A DNA stretch of 64,000 nucleotides from Hydractinia symbiolongicarpus (lineage: Eukaryota > Cnidaria > Hydrozoa > Anthoathecata > Hydractiniidae): positions 25,012,328 through 25,076,327 of the forward strand of contig NC_079876.1 of the NCBI RefSeq assembly GCF_029227915.1. Reading direction: 5' to 3'. The notes below the pieces were generated by a model. It saw only the letters and a program-made list of their open reading frames with translations. It had not been told where the DNA came from and searched no databases. Below, one piece after another: positions 18,845 through 29,610 of the stretch. Position 1 is the stretch's first letter, and every line of letters starts with the position of its first letter. The position numbers were made by a program, and so were the translations under genes.

Positions 18845-21460
18845 TTACACTAGGTCCATCATGTGAATTGCACTTTCATTGTTCGAGTAATCAGAACTGT
18901 CTGCTTGAAGTGGAAGGCGGCTTAGACAGTCAGCGTTGGCGTGATTAACACCTGGTTTGTACTCCAAGACGTAGCTATAAGCAGACAGCAGGAGGGCCCA
19001 TCTCTGAACACGAGCAGCTGCAAGCGGTGGAATTGGTTTGTTTTGTCCGAATAGTCCCAAAAGAGGTTTGTGATCAGTTATAATTCTGAAAGACTGTCCA
19101 TAAAGATATTGATGAAGCTTTTTGACTGCGAATACTATGGCTAAACCCTCTTTCTCAATGTGGGCATAATTCCTCTCTGCTGGAGAAAGAGTCCGTGAAA
19201 TATAACATACGGGCTTCTCGGAACCATCATCCATTACATGGGCGAGAACAGCACCTATCCCATAAGGAGAGGCGTCACAGGACACAAGGATCGAACGTTG
19301 GGGGTCAAAATGCGTCAGCAACGGTGCTTTATATAGTAGAGCTTTCGATTCGGTAAACGCTTTTTCTTGTTCGGTTTTCCAGTGAAAGGTTGTCCCCTTT
19401 CTCAGCAGACGATGCAGTGGTTCAATCATTGCAGAAAGGTTTGGTAGATAACGATTATAATAGTTGAGCATTCCGAGATAAGCCTTTAACTGTGTAACAT
19501 TCTCTGGAGGGGCTGCATTCCTTATAGCTTTGACCTTCTCTGGTGAAGGCGATATTCCTTCCTTGGTAATGTTGTAACCCAGATAAGTCACCTCTTCTGC
19601 TAGAAATACGCATTTGACTTCCTTCAGTCGCAATCCAGAGCTTTCAATCACTTGCAGGACTGACGATAAATTTCTCAAATGTTCCTCATCATCCTTACCA
19701 GATATTAAAATATCGTCTACTCGCACTTTGGTACGTGGTATATGGCGGAGTCGCCTATCCATTTCCCTCTGAAAAATGCCGGTGGCGGAATGTACTCCAT
19801 ACTGAAGTCTTGTGGGGCGGTACAAGCCACGGTGTGTGTTGATTGTGAGGTATTCTCTTGTTTCCTCGTCCAACTCCAATTGCTGGTATGCATGACTCAA
19901 ATCCAGCTTTGTGAACTTTTCACCCCCTGACATTGAGGCGAAAAGATCTTCAGTTCGCGGAATTGGATAAGAGTCACAAGGTGCAGCCTGGTTTATTGTC
20001 TGTTTGTAATCGCCGCATATTCTGATAGTACCGTCCTCTTTCTTTACCGGTACGATAGGGGCTGCCCATCTTGAATATTCAACTGGTTCATATATGCCAT
20101 CTTGTACAAGTCTATCAAGTTCCGTGTCGATCCTGTCTTTTAAGGCATACGGGACTGGTCGTGCTTTGCAAAACTTTGGTGCGACAGAGGAGTCCACAGG
20201 AATATGGACTCTAAAGTCCTTCAGCAATCCCATACTTTCCGTAAACACGGCGGCATGCTGTACTAATATTTGCTGTAGATTGGTATTGCTAGAATGCTTG
20301 ACCTGGAACAAACTGGGCCAATCTAACTTGATTACTTTTAGCCAATCTCGACCTAACAATGAAGGAGATTCCTTGGGTACGATAGTCAATGACAGTGTGT
20401 ATTTCTGTTTTTGGTGTTCAACGTTTACAGCAGCTGATCCCAAGGGTGTTATGATTTCCCCTGTAAAAGTTTTTAACTTTAAGTTACTAGGCTGGATGGT
20501 CAACTCTGGAATGCATTTCCGTAATGTTTTTTCACTTATCACCGACATCGATGCACCGGTATCGACCTCCATCTTGATGGTTTTTCCTTCAATACTGACA
20601 TTTACAAAAAGCGGTTCAACTCTGCTCCCTTCTAATTTATACAGGTTAAACATATCGGACTGTTCAACAGTTTCTTTGTAAACATTTCCTTCATGTTCGG
20701 ACTCCAGTTGGTTTATTGGTTTCCGGGGTGGTCTGGATTTCTCATCATTTCGTTTCTTTTGACGACATTTTTTAACGGTGTGTCCTTTTTTGTGGCAATA
20801 ATAACATTCAGCATCCTTGAATGGACATGCCTCTGCTGTATGTTTTGTCCCTCCACATCGATAGCAATCCCTCCCTGGGTTGTCTCGGGCTCTCTCCAAA
20901 GCGTGGACACTCTCTGAAATGTTGCCTGTCGCTTGATGTTGGAGAATGCTTTTGGAGTAGCTTGCTGCTGATTCCATAGAACATGCAATTCGTAGGGCTT
21001 TGGCTAAGGTGAGGTCTTTCTCACTCAGGAGCTTTTGTTGTATTTTTTCCTCCTTAATACCACAAACAAGTCTATCTCTTAACATGTCGTCCAGTGTTTC
21101 TCCATACTCACAATGTTCACTGAGTCGACGCAAAACTGCCAAGTACTGGGAAATTGTTTCAGAAGGTTGCCTATCACGAGTGTTGAATCTGAATCTCTCA
21201 GCTATCGAATTGGGAGTGGGATATAAATGATCTTTCATTAATTGTACTAGCTGGTCATAAGATTTGGAAGCAGGATCGTTATTTGACAAACCTCTCAACA
21301 GCTGGTAGGCTTTGGCTCCACATGAGCTCAGCAGGATTGCTCTCTTCTTGGTGGCATCTGCAATGTCATTTGCTATGTAGAACTGATTCACTCTCTCGAT
21401 GTAATTGTTCCAGAGTTCCGTTGCCGGATCAAACTCTCCAATTTTTCCGTAGGTAGCCAT
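18845..21460 (-). CDS. Ty3-type gag-pol: capsid, zinc knuckles, protease, RT, RNase H
   Basis: A single uninterrupted 871-residue frame that starts 26 bp inside the 5' LTR border, so gag and pol are fused without a frameshift. Capsid is 1-170, with two CCHC knuckles at 199-212 and 219-232 (the first with Cx2C, G-x-T-K-H-x4-C). Protease VDTGAS is at 299-304. RT lies about 425-600 with FTKLDLSHAYQQL; its active site reads VRVDD (579-583), i.e. Arg where the usual residue before xDD is an aromatic. RNase H is about 725-830 (SCDAS, IEKEGLAI, TDHKPL). Everything else is intact. The TAA at 18845-18847 is the only break before the integrase. Confidence 0.9.
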   Translation of the reverse strand: MATYGKIGEFDPATELWNNYIERVNQFYIANDIADATKKRAILLSSCGAKAYQLLRGLSNNDPASKSYDQLVQLMKDHLYPTPNSIAERFRFNTRDRQPSETISQYLAVLRRLSEHCEYGETLDDMLRDRLVCGIKEEKIQQKLLSEKDLTLAKALRIACSMESAASYSKSILQHQATGNISESVHALERARDNPGRDCYRCGGTKHTAEACPFKDAECYYCHKKGHTVKKCRQKKRNDEKSRPPRKPINQLESEHEGNVYKETVEQSDMFNLYKLEGSRVEPLFVNVSIEGKTIKMEVDTGASMSVISEKTLRKCIPELTIQPSNLKLKTFTGEIITPLGSAAVNVEHQKQKYTLSLTIVPKESPSLLGRDWLKVIKLDWPSLFQVKHSSNTNLQQILVQHAAVFTESMGLLKDFRVHIPVDSSVAPKFCKARPVPYALKDRIDTELDRLVQDGIYEPVEYSRWAAPIVPVKKEDGTIRICGDYKQTINQAAPCDSYPIPRTEDLFASMSGGEKFTKLDLSHAYQQLELDEETREYLTINTHRGLYRPTRLQYGVHSATGIFQREMDRRLRHIPRTKVRVDDILISGKDDEEHLRNLSSVLQVIESSGLRLKEVKCVFLAEEVTYLGYNITKEGISPSPEKVKAIRNAAPPENVTQLKAYLGMLNYYNRYLPNLSAMIEPLHRLLRKGTTFHWKTEQEKAFTESKALLYKAPLLTHFDPQRSILVSCDASPYGIGAVLAHVMDDGSEKPVCYISRTLSPAERNYAHIEKEGLAIVFAVKKLHQYLYGQSFRIITDHKPLLGLFGQNKPIPPLAAARVQRWALLLSAYSYVLEYKPGVNHANADCLSRLPLQADSSDYSNNESAIHMMDLV

Positions 21461-21470
21461 TTCGGTAATA

Positions 21471-21486
21471 TATCCTCGTCGCCACT
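21471..21486 (-). other. Ty3-type primer binding site
   Basis: On the minus strand GTGGCGACGAGGATA follows the 5' LTR directly. TGGCGAC begins a typical tRNA 3'-end complement. Confidence 0.65.
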
Positions 21487-21680
21487 TATTATAACTTCAG
21501 AAAGATGGGGAAAAACAGACAGACAGAAAATGTATATACCACTTCTTAGACCGCCATCTTTATAATAAAAACACATGTACAAATCTCGCAAAGATATAAG
21601 CGGAAAACACAAACACATGGTTTTAAAGTGTAACCAATAGCACAGAACAAAATGTAAACATAAATGGCGGATATATAACA
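21487..21680 (-). repeat. Ty3-type 5' LTR (194 bp)
   Basis: Near-identical to 17269-17462. It is followed by the duplication tgatt at 21681-21685, which sits inside the copia reading frame (..TDPKSIM). Confidence 0.88.
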
Positions 21681-21685
21681 TGATT

Positions 21686-22428
21686 GACTTTGGATCTGTT
21701 ACTTCTTCTGCAACATATACCCAATCACCGTAACGATCTGGTGCTTTTCGTTCTCGTCTCTGCCTATCGGTTTGTAAAGGTTCACCGTTGTCATTTTTGT
21801 CAACGTCATTATCTTCAAATTCCAATTCCACTTCATGTTGCTTGACAACTTCTTTTGGAGCTTCTTTGTCATCCTTCTCCTTAGTTCGTGATTTGGTTTC
21901 GTTGAAGACAACATCTCTGCTGAAGAAAACTCTTTTCTTCACTTCATCGTACAACCGAAAGCCTTTGGTTGTCGTACCATATCCCAGGAAAATGCATCGT
22001 TTCGTCTTTATATCCACTTTTGCTCTCTCGTCCTTTGGAATGAGTGCGTAAGCGTTGCATCCAAATATACGAAGATCGCTGACATTTGGTTTGTGTCCAG
22101 TCCAAACTTCATATGGTGTCATACCTTTAACAGCACTTGTAGGACTACGATTTCGTAAGTAACTTGCTGTTGATAATGCTTCTGCCCAAAAACGCTTGGG
22201 TAACTTTGAATCCGCTAACATGGCTCGCACCATTTCCACAAGTGTCCTGTTCTTTCTTTCAGCCACACCGTTCTGTTCTGGATTCTTTGGAACTGTTGTT
22301 TCATGTCGAATGCCTTCTCTTTTGAGATAGTTCTCAAATTCATTTGAAGTGTATTCTCCTCCGTTGTCCGTTCGAAATACTTTAATTCTCGAACCGCTTG
22401 ACTTTTCGACTATTGCTTTCCATTCCAC
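21686..22428 (-). pseudogene. copia pol: integrase catalytic core and C-terminus
   Basis: The frame begins MEWKAIVEKS. It carries the integrase second Asp in FRTDNGGEY (D21) and the Glu in EQNGVAERKN (E57), then WAEALSTASYLRNRSP, GHKPNVSDLRIFGC, FLGYG and the region before RT (RYGDWVYVAEEVTDPKSIM), where the Ty3 element interrupts it. The open frame runs on into the LTR, but that part is not copia. A frameshift at about 22425-22440 separates it from the upstream gag-pol frame. Confidence 0.85.
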
Positions 22429-23716
22429 AAAACTTTGGAATGGCGTCGCTTTTGTTTTTCAGCATATACACCCACACATGTCGTGACTTATCGTCGATAA
22501 AGGTGATAAAATATTCAGCTCCGCTAAGTGACTTCTCTTCAATCTTTCCACACACGTCACTGTGCACTAATCCAAGTAATTCATTGGACCGCACTCCTCC
22601 TTTCTTTGGAAAAGGTGTCCGGTGCTGCTTTCCATCAACACATGATTCACAAAACTTTGCATTCTTTAATGAATCGTATTCAAATCCATCAACCAAATTA
22701 TCTTTTGCCAGCATTTCCAGACTTTTAACCCCAAGGTGACCGTAACGTCGGTGCCAAATTGATTCTTTTGTGTCGTCACTTCCACACATTGCAAACTCGC
22801 TTTCCGCTTCTCCCTGTCGACTACAGTTGAGATGATACAGGTTTCCAGACTTTGTAGCAGTAGCGACTACTTTGTTGCCATCCAATATACGGCATTCCGA
22901 CTGACCAAACTCAAACCTCTTACCGGACTTTGTGCCCTTTGAGACACTCAAAAGATTGTAAGACAGTTGTGGTACGTATAAAGTTTCATACAATCGGCAT
23001 TGTTTCACTTTTACATCCGGGATGTTCACGAATAATTCCACTGTCCCTTTACCAATAGCTTCCAGTGAGTATCCGTCCCCAACAGTAATCTTCTGTGGTT
23101 CCTCGAGTTCAACAATGTCAACAAATAAGCTCTCGTCATTGCACATATGACACGTGGCTCCAGAGTCCACTATCCAATCGCTTAACTTTTCGGATGCTAC
23201 TAAAGAATGTTCGACAACAAATCCGAGTTCGATTTCTTCGTCGGACTCCTCCTTTTCGGCGGTACAAGCTTTTTGGTTCATGGGTTTCTTCTTGAACTTT
23301 CCATCCGATCTCGAATAATTTCCCGCCTTGTTGAGATCACAGTTTCGTTTAATATGTCCGTAATTACCACACCGATAACACTTTGGACCTTTCTGGTTAG
23401 GCTGATGATGCTTTAACGTCATCGCCTTTATTCCTGGCTCTGTTTCTACCATGTCTTTCTGTTTGCTTTCTTCGTGAAGCAGTCGCTCTGTAACAACGTC
23501 AATTTTTGGTACCTCCGAACTTGCTTCGAGCGCCGTGACCAACATGTCGTACGAACGCGGCAAACTTGCCAACAAATGAACCACCTTATTTTCGTCATCC
23601 AAAGGATCACCAACAATCGCTAACTCTTCAAAAATCTCCGTCATTGTTTTGATGTGAGTCTGTACCGATTGTCCTTCTTTTAACTTTAACGCATAAAGTT
23701 TTCGACGTAATGCCAA
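22429..23716 (-). pseudogene. copia gag (C-term), protease and integrase N-terminus
   Basis: The frame begins MALRRKLYALKLKEGQSVQT and shows a UBN2-type gag region (LLASLPRSYDMLVTALE), one CCHC knuckle (CYRCGNYGHIKRNC), protease active site WIVDSGATCHM, a GAG-pre-integrase HHCC segment (WHRRYGHLG ... CESCVDGKQHR) and the first integrase Asp (VHSDVCG). It is frameshifted at both ends: against 23717-24050 upstream and 21686-22428 downstream. Confidence 0.85.
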
Positions 23717-24050
23717 TTTGTTGGCCCAAGATTTTTTTCTGAAATTGATTGGCTAACCTTTTCCATACTTCTGCGGGATCTTCTGGATCCGGACCAAGTA
23801 GATATAGAAGAGACGGTTCAATCGATAAAACGATAGTAGCCAATGCCTTGTCTCTTCTCAATGCATATTTCACCGCTGCTGCTTCGCCATCAGCAGGAGC
23901 ACCTTCAGTTTCATTAACAATTTTCCACAAACCTTCTCGTACCAATGCCATCTTACATTGCAACTTCCATGTCGCATAATTTGATCCATTCAGCGGTTTC
24001 AAAAGAAACTTCGTTGCTTCCGCAGCCATTATTCCTCCGGATACTTTCAA
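23717..24050 (-). pseudogene. copia gag N-terminus
   Basis: Likely start MAAEATKFLLKPLNG at about 24029; NGSNYATWKLQCKMAL is the DUF4219/UBN2-like start of copia gag. A one-base change in a T-run near 23735 shifts the frame into the next ORF. Confidence 0.8.
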
Positions 24051-24194
24051 CTAAATACCGGAATACCAATGTTTTGATTCCGTGATAACAATCACCAAAA
24101 TTCCGTGAACTACAAATTTCCAAGATGGCGTCAAGTTGTGCACGTACTTTGTTTACAAGTTTCTTCTTACTATCTTCAGTTATACTGGGCAATA

Positions 24195-24210
24195 CTCTGG
24201 GCCCATAACC
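24195..24210 (-). other. copia primer binding site (initiator tRNA anticodon arm)
   Basis: On the minus strand GGTTATGGGCCCAGAG follows the LTR directly. It is complementary to the anticodon stem-loop of initiator tRNA-Met (CTGGGCCCATAACC), the half-tRNA priming known from copia. It pins the LTR border at 24211. Confidence 0.8.
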
Positions 24211-24536
24211 TGTTGAATAATATTTGTTATGGTTCTGAAGATATATTTACTTCACAATGTACATACATAAATGTTTATAGTCAGCTTATATATAGTCTTT
24301 ACATGGAACTTGCTAGAAAATACTAGTATACAAGAAAAAACGTCTAGAATGTTCTAGAAACAAAGATGGCGTCTAGTAAGAAACATCAAGAAAGTTCCAA
24401 GGTATGTTCTAGAGAGTTCAAGTACATATATACATGATGCAATGTCCATACCACATGAATGTTCAAGAATGTTCTGGAATGTTCCGTAATGTTACAGTAC
24501 ATATCTGACTAGAGTGTCTGTAATTTCAATAGTCCT
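24211..24536 (-). repeat. copia 5' LTR (321 bp) and TSD
   Basis: 24211-24531, with short imperfect inverted ends TGTTGAA...TTCAATA, followed by gtcct (24532-24536), identical to 6020-6024. This is the intact LTR used to recognise the split left one. Confidence 0.85.
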
Positions 24537-24829
24537 GGCAAACAGATCGTTGCCTGCTTTAGTTTACATTTGTTCCACTAGGAATTATTCTAAGATTTGT
24601 AATAAGTTTCATTTATTTAACGTGTGCCTATTAATTAACTGGGGTACGCAGTTTCTAATTTTAGCCCCAATTTGTTTTGAAACCCTGCTCATGAGCTTTT
24701 TCCCAATCCTTTCGCCGTCTAACACAATTACTATGACTCACGCCGTTGTTACTGGAGAAAACTCATTTAACTTGTAAATATATAACAACAGTCGCATTGC
24801 CATCTAACACTGATTTTAGGAATAGCAGT

Positions 24830-25240
24830 CTATAAAACTTGGGAAACACTTTATGCAAACTCAATCTAACAATGTTTTATAACCTTCCAAAAGTTAAAGA
24901 AGCCATTTCTGTCACCAAAACAACCTCAAAGTTGGGCAAAGCATTTGTAGGTGTTTTCAAAGTTTTTGCGTGCCATGAAACATCATATCTTGTGTGCGAA
25001 GGGAAGTATGTTTAATATCTTGTTGTTTGTTTAATATTGAATATCTCCTACCTGGTCTGTTATTAGACTTTCCATTTCTTGGAAGTCTTTTTAGTATTGG
25101 CATCAAGACATCAACCACTTGCATTTCAAGTCATATTACCAGCTCCTCAGAAGTTATAGCACCATGCATCCAACTTTCTCTGCACCCTACGTTACAATCT
25201 TCCTTAGATAATTTCTTTGAAAGCGAATAATTCTTCGTCA
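24830..25240 (+). pseudogene. USP-type deubiquitinase fragment A1
   Basis: It reads NLGNTLYANSI at 24837-24870, the Cys box of ubiquitin-specific proteases with the catalytic Cys changed to Leu. After a frameshift it continues FYNLPKVKEAISVTKTTSK, then a broken QQDA-region (the LLPGL...FPFLGSLFSIGIKTSTT segment) and IQLSLHPTLQSSLDNFFESE. It stops where the zinc-ribbon/LKRF part begins in the related copy at 35890-36690. At least three frame breaks. Non-functional. Confidence 0.7.
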
Positions 25241-26446
25241 TACATACTTTTCTTTTCCAGAAGTTAGCTTATTTGTATGTCACACAACAAATGGGGGAGG
25301 GAATCCATGACCCTAGCGGTTTTATTTACCCCAGCTGATTTATGTTGGTCAGTGCACCGTGGAACCGGAGTTTGCTCACTCCTCTCTTTGTATAGAGACA
25401 CTGTAAGAAGCACAGAAGGGGGGTTGATATCATATCTTGTCTTTGGGCTTAACGATCCCACTTATTACCCCAGTCCAGTAGGGAGGCAGAGTTTGCTCAC
25501 TTTGCTTTCAGGATTGACAATCCTGCTGCCCTTAGTCATTTTAGAAGAAGCTTTGCAAGGGGGTTAGATTTTCTTATCTGGTCTTCGTGGTGTTACGCCC
25601 ACGCATACTACCCCAGTTATGACAGGCTGGTACTGTCATTAGGCAGGTCCACAGCAACAATTATCTGTGTAAGGCTGAGTGTTGGAGCTCCATAACACAT
25701 GTGGAAAGCTACAGCCAGGGTCACAAGTCCTGGCGCGCAGATAGTTGTTTGCTTCTTAAACACATTCTCTAAAGAATAATTTTAAATTTATCCGTTTAAG
25801 GATATTCACGTTATGATAAGTTTTATTTATCTCATTTGTACCTATTCAATTCATTTTGAATTGCTTTAATATTTATTGTTTAGTGTTGTGTTCTGTCGCT
25901 GTTGTATTTTTCTGCCTTTTACGGTCAATGTTTTTTAGGAAATCCTTGCAAAAAGGGGGATTTTGCTTTTTTGAAAAAGAAATGTTCTGGCTAACTCTGA
26001 GCTGTATAAAAGTGGCAATAAAGTTTTACTTGTATTAACAAAAGCAGAACACTGGGTTGGTGTACAAATGTGACAGTTGACAAATAATGTAACCACCTTT
26101 ACATGCTGAAGTAGTCCAATATGATCAAGTTGGATTTTTGAAGTATGGACTATGTTGTTTTTGTTGTGATGGCTATGATGTATCTTTGATAAAACGTATA
26201 TATAATATATATTATTTAAGCAGAAAATGTTTTGGAAGCTCAATTCCATATTTATTTATTTTTTAAATATTTTTGTGATGTGTGATATGATTGTCAATTT
26301 GTTGTCTGTAAATTGTGATTTGCTAGGATGCATTTACAGAAAAATCCGATATTATGATACACTCACATTGCTATTGCACAAAAATTACCTTATTCATACC
26401 ATATTTAGGAGTAGTAATTTTTGCACATTCATGCAAAAGAGTTCGT
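25241..26446. repeat. diverged copies of the hairpin repeat, no gene
   Basis: 25416-25476 and 25555-25617 match the CTTATTACCCCAGT module described at 26447-26855. 25610-25750 (ACATGTGGAAAGCTACAGCC, TCACAAGTCCTGGCGC) recurs at 42290-42430. 25760-26440 is AT-rich without motifs. Confidence 0.45.
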
Positions 26447-26855
26447 TATGATCTTGTCTTTGGAGAGTAACGACTCCACTTATTACCTGAGTTGAAAAAA
26501 AGAATAGCACAGTTGAACAGAAAGTGGTCAAAGTTTACTTTAGGAAGATAGGGATGTCAAGTTTCTGCTGATGGCCGTCCGTGGACCTCTTCGAGGTGAC
26601 CCAGCTAGACATCCAAGGTACTTAGGTTCAGAAATATGGGTCGAAACCTACCTGCCCTTGGTTAAAGTTCTGTTCATCTTCATGTGTTGTTACCTTTTTA
26701 TTTTTTTATATTTTTTAATTAAATCCTAGTAAAAGGGAGAATTGTGCTTTTAGAGGCATTTTCTCTAGAGGAGTACAACCTCTAGCTTATTTCCAAAGAC
26801 CTAACAGGTTGAGTTCATCATTGTGGTGGCTTGCCACCTCTTTGTAAATTATTTT
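26447..26855 (+). repeat. structured ~410-bp repeat, copy 1
   Basis: Three blocks: (1) TCTTTGGAGAGTAACGACTC with CACTTATTACCTGAGT; (2) GATGTCAAGTTTCTGCTGAT... with hairpins GTCC-GT-GGAC and CCTC-TTC-GAGG, closed by AGCTAGACATC, then TAGGTT...AACCTA inside GGGTAC...TGCCC; (3) CTCTAGAGGAGTACAACCTC with GTGGTGGCTTGCCACCTC. The same order occurs at 39387-39825 and 44827-45240, and blocks 2-3 at 55138-55410. Confidence 0.7.
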
Positions 26856-27361
26856 CTTCTCAAAATTTAGTACAGAAATTACGTGCAAAACGTTTTGTAC
26901 GAAAAATAATACACGCAAAACTATATTTTTTTTCAAGAAACAAAACTAATTGTGAAAATCCGTTTTAAACGTGTTTTAATTTAAATCCTGAATTTTAGGT
27001 AATATGTGCTAAATATTTTTTCATTGCCTGATTCTAAAAAACTGATGAATTTGTTCAAAGATTTCGCTTCTTAAAAATGACCACTAACTTGTACGAGTTA
27101 CCTTTTTTTCTTTTGTTTCAAGGAAAGACATGTTCTTTGTTTATCATAAGCTGACCTAGATTGCCTGGTTCCATATAGTGTTTCCACGTCGCGTTTTTCT
27201 TCTGTCCATTATGATTCAATATGTTTTTTAAAGTTTCGATGAATTTTTCTTAAGTTTTTTTTTCGTTTTTCTACTTTTGATCGTCGTGGAGTGAGATTTA
27301 TGTCAGGAAATTTCCGTATAGCATCTTTAAATTTAATTGCAGAATATTTATTTCATTTTTA

Positions 27362-27478
27362 GTCAACATTTCCCCATAACTGACCAGCAACAGTTTTCAT
27401 AGTTGGGGTGACAGGTTGTTTTTTCGCATTTGAATGGCTGGAACAAGTCGGTGTTGAGGTCCATGACATTTTCCCGTT
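27362..27478 (-). CDS. possible terminal exon of unrecognised host gene
   Basis: After the acceptor ATTTTAAAATCAG the frame reads KNGKMSWTSTPTCSSHSNAK..PTMKTVAGQLWGNVD-stop. Ser/Thr/Pro-rich and not repeat-like. It may belong to the same minus-strand gene as 29611-30278. No function can be assigned. Confidence 0.25.
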
Positions 27479-28367
27479 TTTATCTGATTTTAAAATTAAG
27501 ATGATGAAGATGATGATTGAATAGTGAAGAGTCACATGCTGTTAATATCATTTTTTCTTGTGTTACAGACTTATGGTTACATTTACGATTGTAGTTGTAT
27601 AAAACTGAAAAACTGTTGCTGGATTTTGATTTATTGGAATCTTGAGGCGTTGTTCTATAGCTCAATTCAGAGAAAAATCTTTAAATTTTGTCCATGTGTC
27701 TTCCCATATGTCCGTTTTTTTAGTGTTTTTTCTGCCGATGTCAATTTTGTGTATATTTTCGTTTTTTTAGATCGGTTTAAATCGGCTATTGAATTTTCAA
27801 TGTTTAAAGAAAATATTTTTCTGCACTCAAAATTTCAGACTGTGTTTTCCCTGTTCTTCTGTACCCAAAGATAACCAGTTTTCAGGTTAAAAATTGTCCA
27901 TATAATATGTTTCTGTATAACCTTGCCACCTGATCAGGTGTTTACTTTTAAGTTAAATATATTGCTCAAATTTGCAAACCGTGTCTGGAATTCCTGAAAA
28001 TGTAAGTGTTGCTTAAAGTAATCAGTATACAAGTTCTTATGAACCCACATTGAAATAGTGTAGACATATCCAAAAGTTTCTACGAACCAGAATTTGTTTT
28101 TTAAAAAAAAATTGAAACCAGGATAACAACCAAATCGCTTTTTGCTTACACTTTCCCGCTTTACTGCGCCATTATGATAATACGGGAAGTTTACCGACAC
28201 CGATAATTTTCTACGAACTCGTCCCGCGGAAGCGCTAACTATCGTCAATATTTTTTAAAATGTCGGATATTTTGGGAAAATGTCGGAAAAGCTTGTCCTC
28301 ACTATGACGACGAGTGCTAACGACAGGGACAAACTTGATTCAGACGTGAAATACCCCATATAGTACG

Positions 28368-28492
28368 GAAAAAGTTATAATAAGTTAGGAAATCTCTCGA
28401 CGCCGGCAAAAATTCTATGAAACGAAATCTTGAAAAACGGCAAACACGGCATTATTTGCCGTCAGTGATTAAAATTTATTATAACTTTTTCT
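28368..28492. repeat. inverted repeat
   Basis: AAAAAGTTATAATAA (about 28369-28383) and TTATTATAACTTTTT (about 28477-28491), 15 bp perfect, separated by about 94 bp with two further CGGCAAA-type words. Origin unknown; possibly a small MITE. Confidence 0.5.
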
Positions 28493-28639
28493 ACGATAGT
28501 TGAACCATGGACAATTGAATCCAGCCGTTGGTTAAACATGATTGATTGCCCTCATAGTGTGCGACAAAAATCCGACGGATTTCAACTGCGTAGCGTCAGT
28601 CCTTAACTCGGCCGAGCACTAGAGAAATCTATAGTCATG

Positions 28640-28905
28640 AATATGTCCCTTTTAAGTTGCTCGCGTTCGGCAATTGTCCCATTCAATTTTTTGCGGTCCT
28701 TCCAAAAATAAAATGTATGCTCGAGGTAAGGCACAGTTTTATTACAACAGCCAACCAGATGTCTCTGAAGTTTTACAAGTTGTTATTGATGAATGTTGAT
28801 CGGATCTTCATCTTTCAATTTAGTTGCCACCATCAACCACTCCGGCACTCTTAGGGCAGGCCATTACTGGGCTTTTATCAAAGACAAGCATAACACCTGC
28901 CTTGA
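28640..28905 (+). pseudogene. USP-type deubiquitinase fragment B1
   Basis: AQFYYNSQPDVSEVLQVVID (QQDA-box region, second Gln changed to Pro) is followed, after a gap that loses the zinc-ribbon part, by NLVATINHSGTLRAGHYWAF, the His box of USPs. A TTTCAATTTAG acceptor-like site precedes the second block, so these could be two former exons. Same subfamily as 30898-31795. Confidence 0.7.
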
Positions 28906-29610
28906 GTATTTGCATCAGTTTCAGGTTGTGGATTACAATTTGAGCAACATATAAAGTAGGTTTTCAGGAGTTAAATCCAAAATAACTGAAAATAAACTTT
29001 CTCAAACAACCATCTTCTTCACATTAAATTTTAATGGCCTCGTCTACGGTTTTGATACTTTAATTGATATCTAATTTATTATAATATAAAGTAGCATAGG
29101 ATTGATTACCACTTCTTCTGCTCTACCAATGTCCTGCACATAACTTTCTAAGTTGGATGTTGCCATATGGCAACACTGGGCCACAAGGAAAATATTAACA
29201 TAAAAGGGCAAAGGAATTAATTGTGACGCAGTAAATATATTTTATATGAGCACAGCAATGTTGTCACAGCAAAATCTAATTACAAAGTATCACTGTCACA
29301 CATAAACGATTCGTTTTTTACATTTGTGAAAATCTATTAAGCAGTTAAACACAAGTATAATCCGCATTTTTGGCAGACTGTGCGACAAGTCATCTGGCAT
29401 AAACAACAGCGGTTTTTCACAGTTCTTGGTTGAAGCCAATGTCCAACTTATCAAATCTAACATCATTAACCGGAATTGGCTTTGCTGCTTTTTTTAAAAA
29501 GGACAGGAGTGCTGCTTTTTCGTTTCAATGGCTACCCCTTGTGACTCGGGTAGCTTTATCAAAAAAAGTTAGTGCCTTTCTAGAGAAAAACTGAAAACAG
29601 TTCTTCTTTT

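Noticed and set aside
21388-21680. Extension of the copia integrase frame through the Ty3 LTR
   Set aside because: Chance open frame across the insertion; the coding part ends at 21686.
27934-28248. 104-codon minus frame as a gene
   Set aside because: Aromatic-rich composition without motif, no supporting splice sites.
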